From positions 1 to 7,229 of the forward strand of contig JAEWHU010000201.1 in the NCBI GenBank assembly GCA_023387635.1: a stretch of 7,229 bases of DNA, given 5' to 3'. Below the pieces are notes generated by a model. The model ran no database searches. It worked only from the letters and a program-made list of their open reading frames with translations, and was not told the origin of the DNA. Shown here one piece after another: positions 5,830-7,229 of this stretch (position 1 is the stretch's first letter; every line of letters starts with the position of its first letter). The stretch comes from Bacillota bacterium. GTDB taxonomy: Bacteria; Bacillota; Clostridia; Lachnospirales; Lachnospiraceae. The translations under genes and the position numbers were made by a program.

Positions 5830-6438
5830 ATGTTAGATAAATCTATACCGTATAAAAATATATTAATGAAGTGTTCTCAAATTAATGAGGATGCTATGAC
5901 ATCTTTGCCACCTGGATTCTCTTTCAAGTTCTATGAAGATGGAGATGAAAAATTGTGGGCAGATATTGAAATAGCAATCGGAGAATTTGTATATATGACC
6001 ACTGAGGAAGTGGAAGATTATTTTAGAAAAGAGTATTTTGATAAGAAAAACAAGTTATACGAAAGGTGCTTATTTGTATTAGATGATAATAAAAATCCAG
6101 TAGGTACTTGTATGGCATGGTATGACCTAAAAGATAATCATTACATACCTTCAATTCATTGGATAGCAGTTAATCCCAAAATACAAGCAAATGGAATTGG
6201 AAGAGCTTTATTGACTGAAACAATGAAGATATTTATGAAAAATAATGAAACACCTGTTTATCTACATACACAACCTTGGAGTTATAAAGCAATAAAATTA
6301 TATTTAGATTTTGGTTTTTATGCCATGACAAATGAAACAGTTTCTAATTTCGTAAATGAATATAATGATGCCAAGTTTATTCTAAAAGACTATTTAACTA
6401 CAGAATATTATGAAACCTTTATAAATACTGCAAAATAA
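5830..6438 (+). CDS. GNAT-family N-acetyltransferase
   Basis: The 202-residue product carries one GNAT domain, centred on about residues 30-170. The strand 'SIHWIAVNPKIQ' leads to the acetyl-CoA loop Q119-A-N-G122-I-G124-R-A, matching Q/R-x-x-G-x-G/A, and the helix after it. 'KAIKLYLDFGFYAMT' gives the conserved aromatic 'LY..FGF' end of the fold. A preceding strand pair ('CLFVLDDNKNPVGTCMAWYD') is also usual. The first 28 residues are outside the core, and the C-terminal 30 extend past it. It would acetylate a small molecule or protein amine with acetyl-CoA; the substrate is unknown. GAGGTGA (5820-5826) precedes the ATG. It is unrelated in length and motif sequence to the acetyltransferase at 3120, so it is not a recent duplicate. 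The methyltransferase gene follows after 24 nt, a probable operon. Confidence 0.85.
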   Translation: MLDKSIPYKNILMKCSQINEDAMTSLPPGFSFKFYEDGDEKLWADIEIAIGEFVYMTTEEVEDYFRKEYFDKKNKLYERCLFVLDDNKNPVGTCMAWYDLKDNHYIPSIHWIAVNPKIQANGIGRALLTETMKIFMKNNETPVYLHTQPWSYKAIKLYLDFGFYAMTNETVSNFVNEYNDAKFILKDYLTTEYYETFINTAK

Positions 6439-6462
6439 GCCTAATAATAGGGGGAAAATTAA

Positions 6463-7119
6463 ATGGTGGAATCAAAAGGATGGGAATGGGAAAAAGCAAA
6501 TCAGTCACCTTGGTTAAAACCAACTGATGATGTTTATTACCTTGCTAACAAATGGGCAGAGTTAGGATTTAAAAAGGTTTTGGATTTAGGTGCTGGATTG
6601 GGGCGACACTCTATATATTTTGCACAGCAAGGTTTTAAAGTTTCGGCTATAGATATATCAGATTACGGAGTAAATCATTTAAAAGAATGGGCGAAAAGAG
6701 AAAATTTAGATATTGATATTAGGGTTGGGGATATGGTTGCATTACCATATCAGGACAATTCTTTTGATTGTGTATTTGGTTATCATTCTATTTCACATGC
6801 AGATACAGAAGGTATAAAGAAAGTTATAAGTGAAATAGAACGAGTTTTAAAGCAAGGTGGAGAAATATATACATCAATGTGTTCTAAAGAATCTTGGCGA
6901 TTTAGTAAGTCAGGGTTTCCTAAAATAGATGAAAATACAGTGTTAAATAAAGAAGATGGACCAGAGAATAACGTTCCACATTTTCATGCTAATAGTGAAG
7001 ATATTTTGAGCCTATTTCATAATTTTGATATAGAAAGGATACGTCATATTGATTATTGCTTTTTAAATGGCAAAAAATTAGATTTTAAATATTATTACAT
7101 AAATGGATATAAAAAATAG
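6463..7119 (+). CDS. Class I SAM-dependent methyltransferase
   Basis: The 218-residue product has a Rossmann-fold SAM site. Motif I is 'VLDLGAGLGRHS' (D41 to G47), the acidic ribose-binding residue after the second strand is D64 ('VSAIDIS'), the adenine-side motif is 'GDMVALPY' (D90), and motif IV-like 'FDCVFGYHSISHAD' (101-114) leads to the 'ERVLKQGGEIY' strand-turn typical of small-molecule methyltransferases (Methyltransf_11/25 type). The N terminus (1-35) starts with a tryptophan-rich 'WEWEKANQSPWLKP', which probably caps the active site. Length is normal for the class. It transfers a methyl group from SAM to an unknown acceptor; the sequence does not say whether that is a small molecule, nucleic acid or protein. 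AGGGGGAA at 6449-6456 precedes the ATG. It is probably co-transcribed with the upstream acetyltransferase, suggesting both modify one compound or class of compounds, which is only inference. Confidence 0.88.
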   Translation: MVESKGWEWEKANQSPWLKPTDDVYYLANKWAELGFKKVLDLGAGLGRHSIYFAQQGFKVSAIDISDYGVNHLKEWAKRENLDIDIRVGDMVALPYQDNSFDCVFGYHSISHADTEGIKKVISEIERVLKQGGEIYTSMCSKESWRFSKSGFPKIDENTVLNKEDGPENNVPHFHANSEDILSLFHNFDIERIRHIDYCFLNGKKLDFKYYYINGYKK

Positions 7120-7124
7120 AAGGT

Positions 7125-7146
7125 AGTTAGTAATATAAAACTAACT
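7125..7146 (+). terminator. Weak hairpin after methyltransferase, possible terminator
   Basis: AGTTAGT (7125-7131) and ACTAACT (7140-7146) form a 7-bp AT-rich stem with an 8-nt loop, 6 nt after the methyltransferase stop, followed by two further T's and a G. The stem is weak and the T-run short, so efficiency would be low. Confidence 0.35.
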
Positions 7147-7155
7147 TTGAGTTAC

Positions 7156-7185
7156 TTTACATTTTTTATATTAATAAATTAGACT
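7156..7185 (+). promoter_or_regulatory. Weak candidate promoter for the last partial gene
   Basis: TTTACA (7156-7161, 5 of 6 bases) and TAGACT (7180-7185, 4 of 6) are 18 nt apart. Transcription would start close to 7192, just before the ribosome binding site at 7197. The spacing is acceptable, but the -10 is poor. Confidence 0.25.
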
Positions 7186-7212
7186 AAACTATATACAAGG
7201 AGGAGTTTGATA

Positions 7213-7229
7213 ATGGAAAAGGTAATATG
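7213..7229 (+). CDS. Start of a further gene, cut by the window edge
   Basis: An ATG at 7213 follows a strong AAGGAGGAG (7197-7205) at 7 nt spacing. Only the codons for M-E-K-V-I are visible before the window ends, so no product can be named. The excellent ribosome binding site makes a real gene start likely. Confidence 0.65.

Noticed and set aside
2037..7119. Integron-like cassette array, suggested by one-gene units of modification enzymes
   Set aside because: No integrase gene and no recurring attC-like repeat are visible between the genes. The spacers differ in sequence and length.
1..7229. CRISPR array, tRNA genes, rRNA genes, insertion sequences
   Set aside because: No regular direct repeats, no cloverleaf with a typical TTCGA arm and no transposase-like reading frame were found on reading both strands.

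Overview
The window looks like a stretch of chromosome from a low-G+C Gram-positive anaerobe, most likely a member of the Clostridia such as a Lachnospiraceae-type organism. The reasons are AT-rich DNA, strong AGGAGG-type ribosome binding sites before nearly every gene, A/T-ending codons, and protein families common in that group. The taxonomic placement is inference from style, not from a marker gene. All recognisable genes lie on the + strand. There are no rRNA or tRNA genes, CRISPR arrays, transposases or phage structural genes.

Layout. (1) Positions 24-1486 hold three small membrane-associated proteins: a short SdpI-family protein, a DUF2007-like domain with a C-terminal membrane anchor, and a DUF3267-type membrane zinc peptidase with an HEAIH site. 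The last two are only 17 nt apart. A 12-bp hairpin at 1538-1567 probably ends this block. (2) Positions 1568-2036 are gene-poor. They hold an inverted repeat, a plausible promoter, a doubtful ORF of about 55-62 codons, and a second inverted repeat touching the next ribosome binding site. (3) Positions 2037-3026 encode a complete YajO-like aldo/keto reductase with visibly higher G+C than its neighbours. (4) Positions 3120-3986 encode a two-lobed GNAT acetyltransferase. (5) Positions 4072-5767 hold a tight pair: a membrane-anchored extracytoplasmic protein of unknown family and a CPBP (CAAX/Abi-type) intramembrane protease. (6) Positions 5830-7119 hold a second GNAT acetyltransferase and a class I SAM-dependent methyltransferase 24 nt apart. 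The window ends in the first codons of another gene (7213 onward).

How the genes might work together. This is an accessory-type neighbourhood of short transcription units rather than one pathway. Two units put a predicted membrane peptidase beside one or more membrane proteins of unknown or immunity-like type: DUF3267 with SdpI and DUF2007, and CPBP with the anchored protein. Two acetyltransferases and a methyltransferase have no visible substrate. The peptidase-containing modules are the most interesting part. No fully convincing new system can be shown from the sequence alone.
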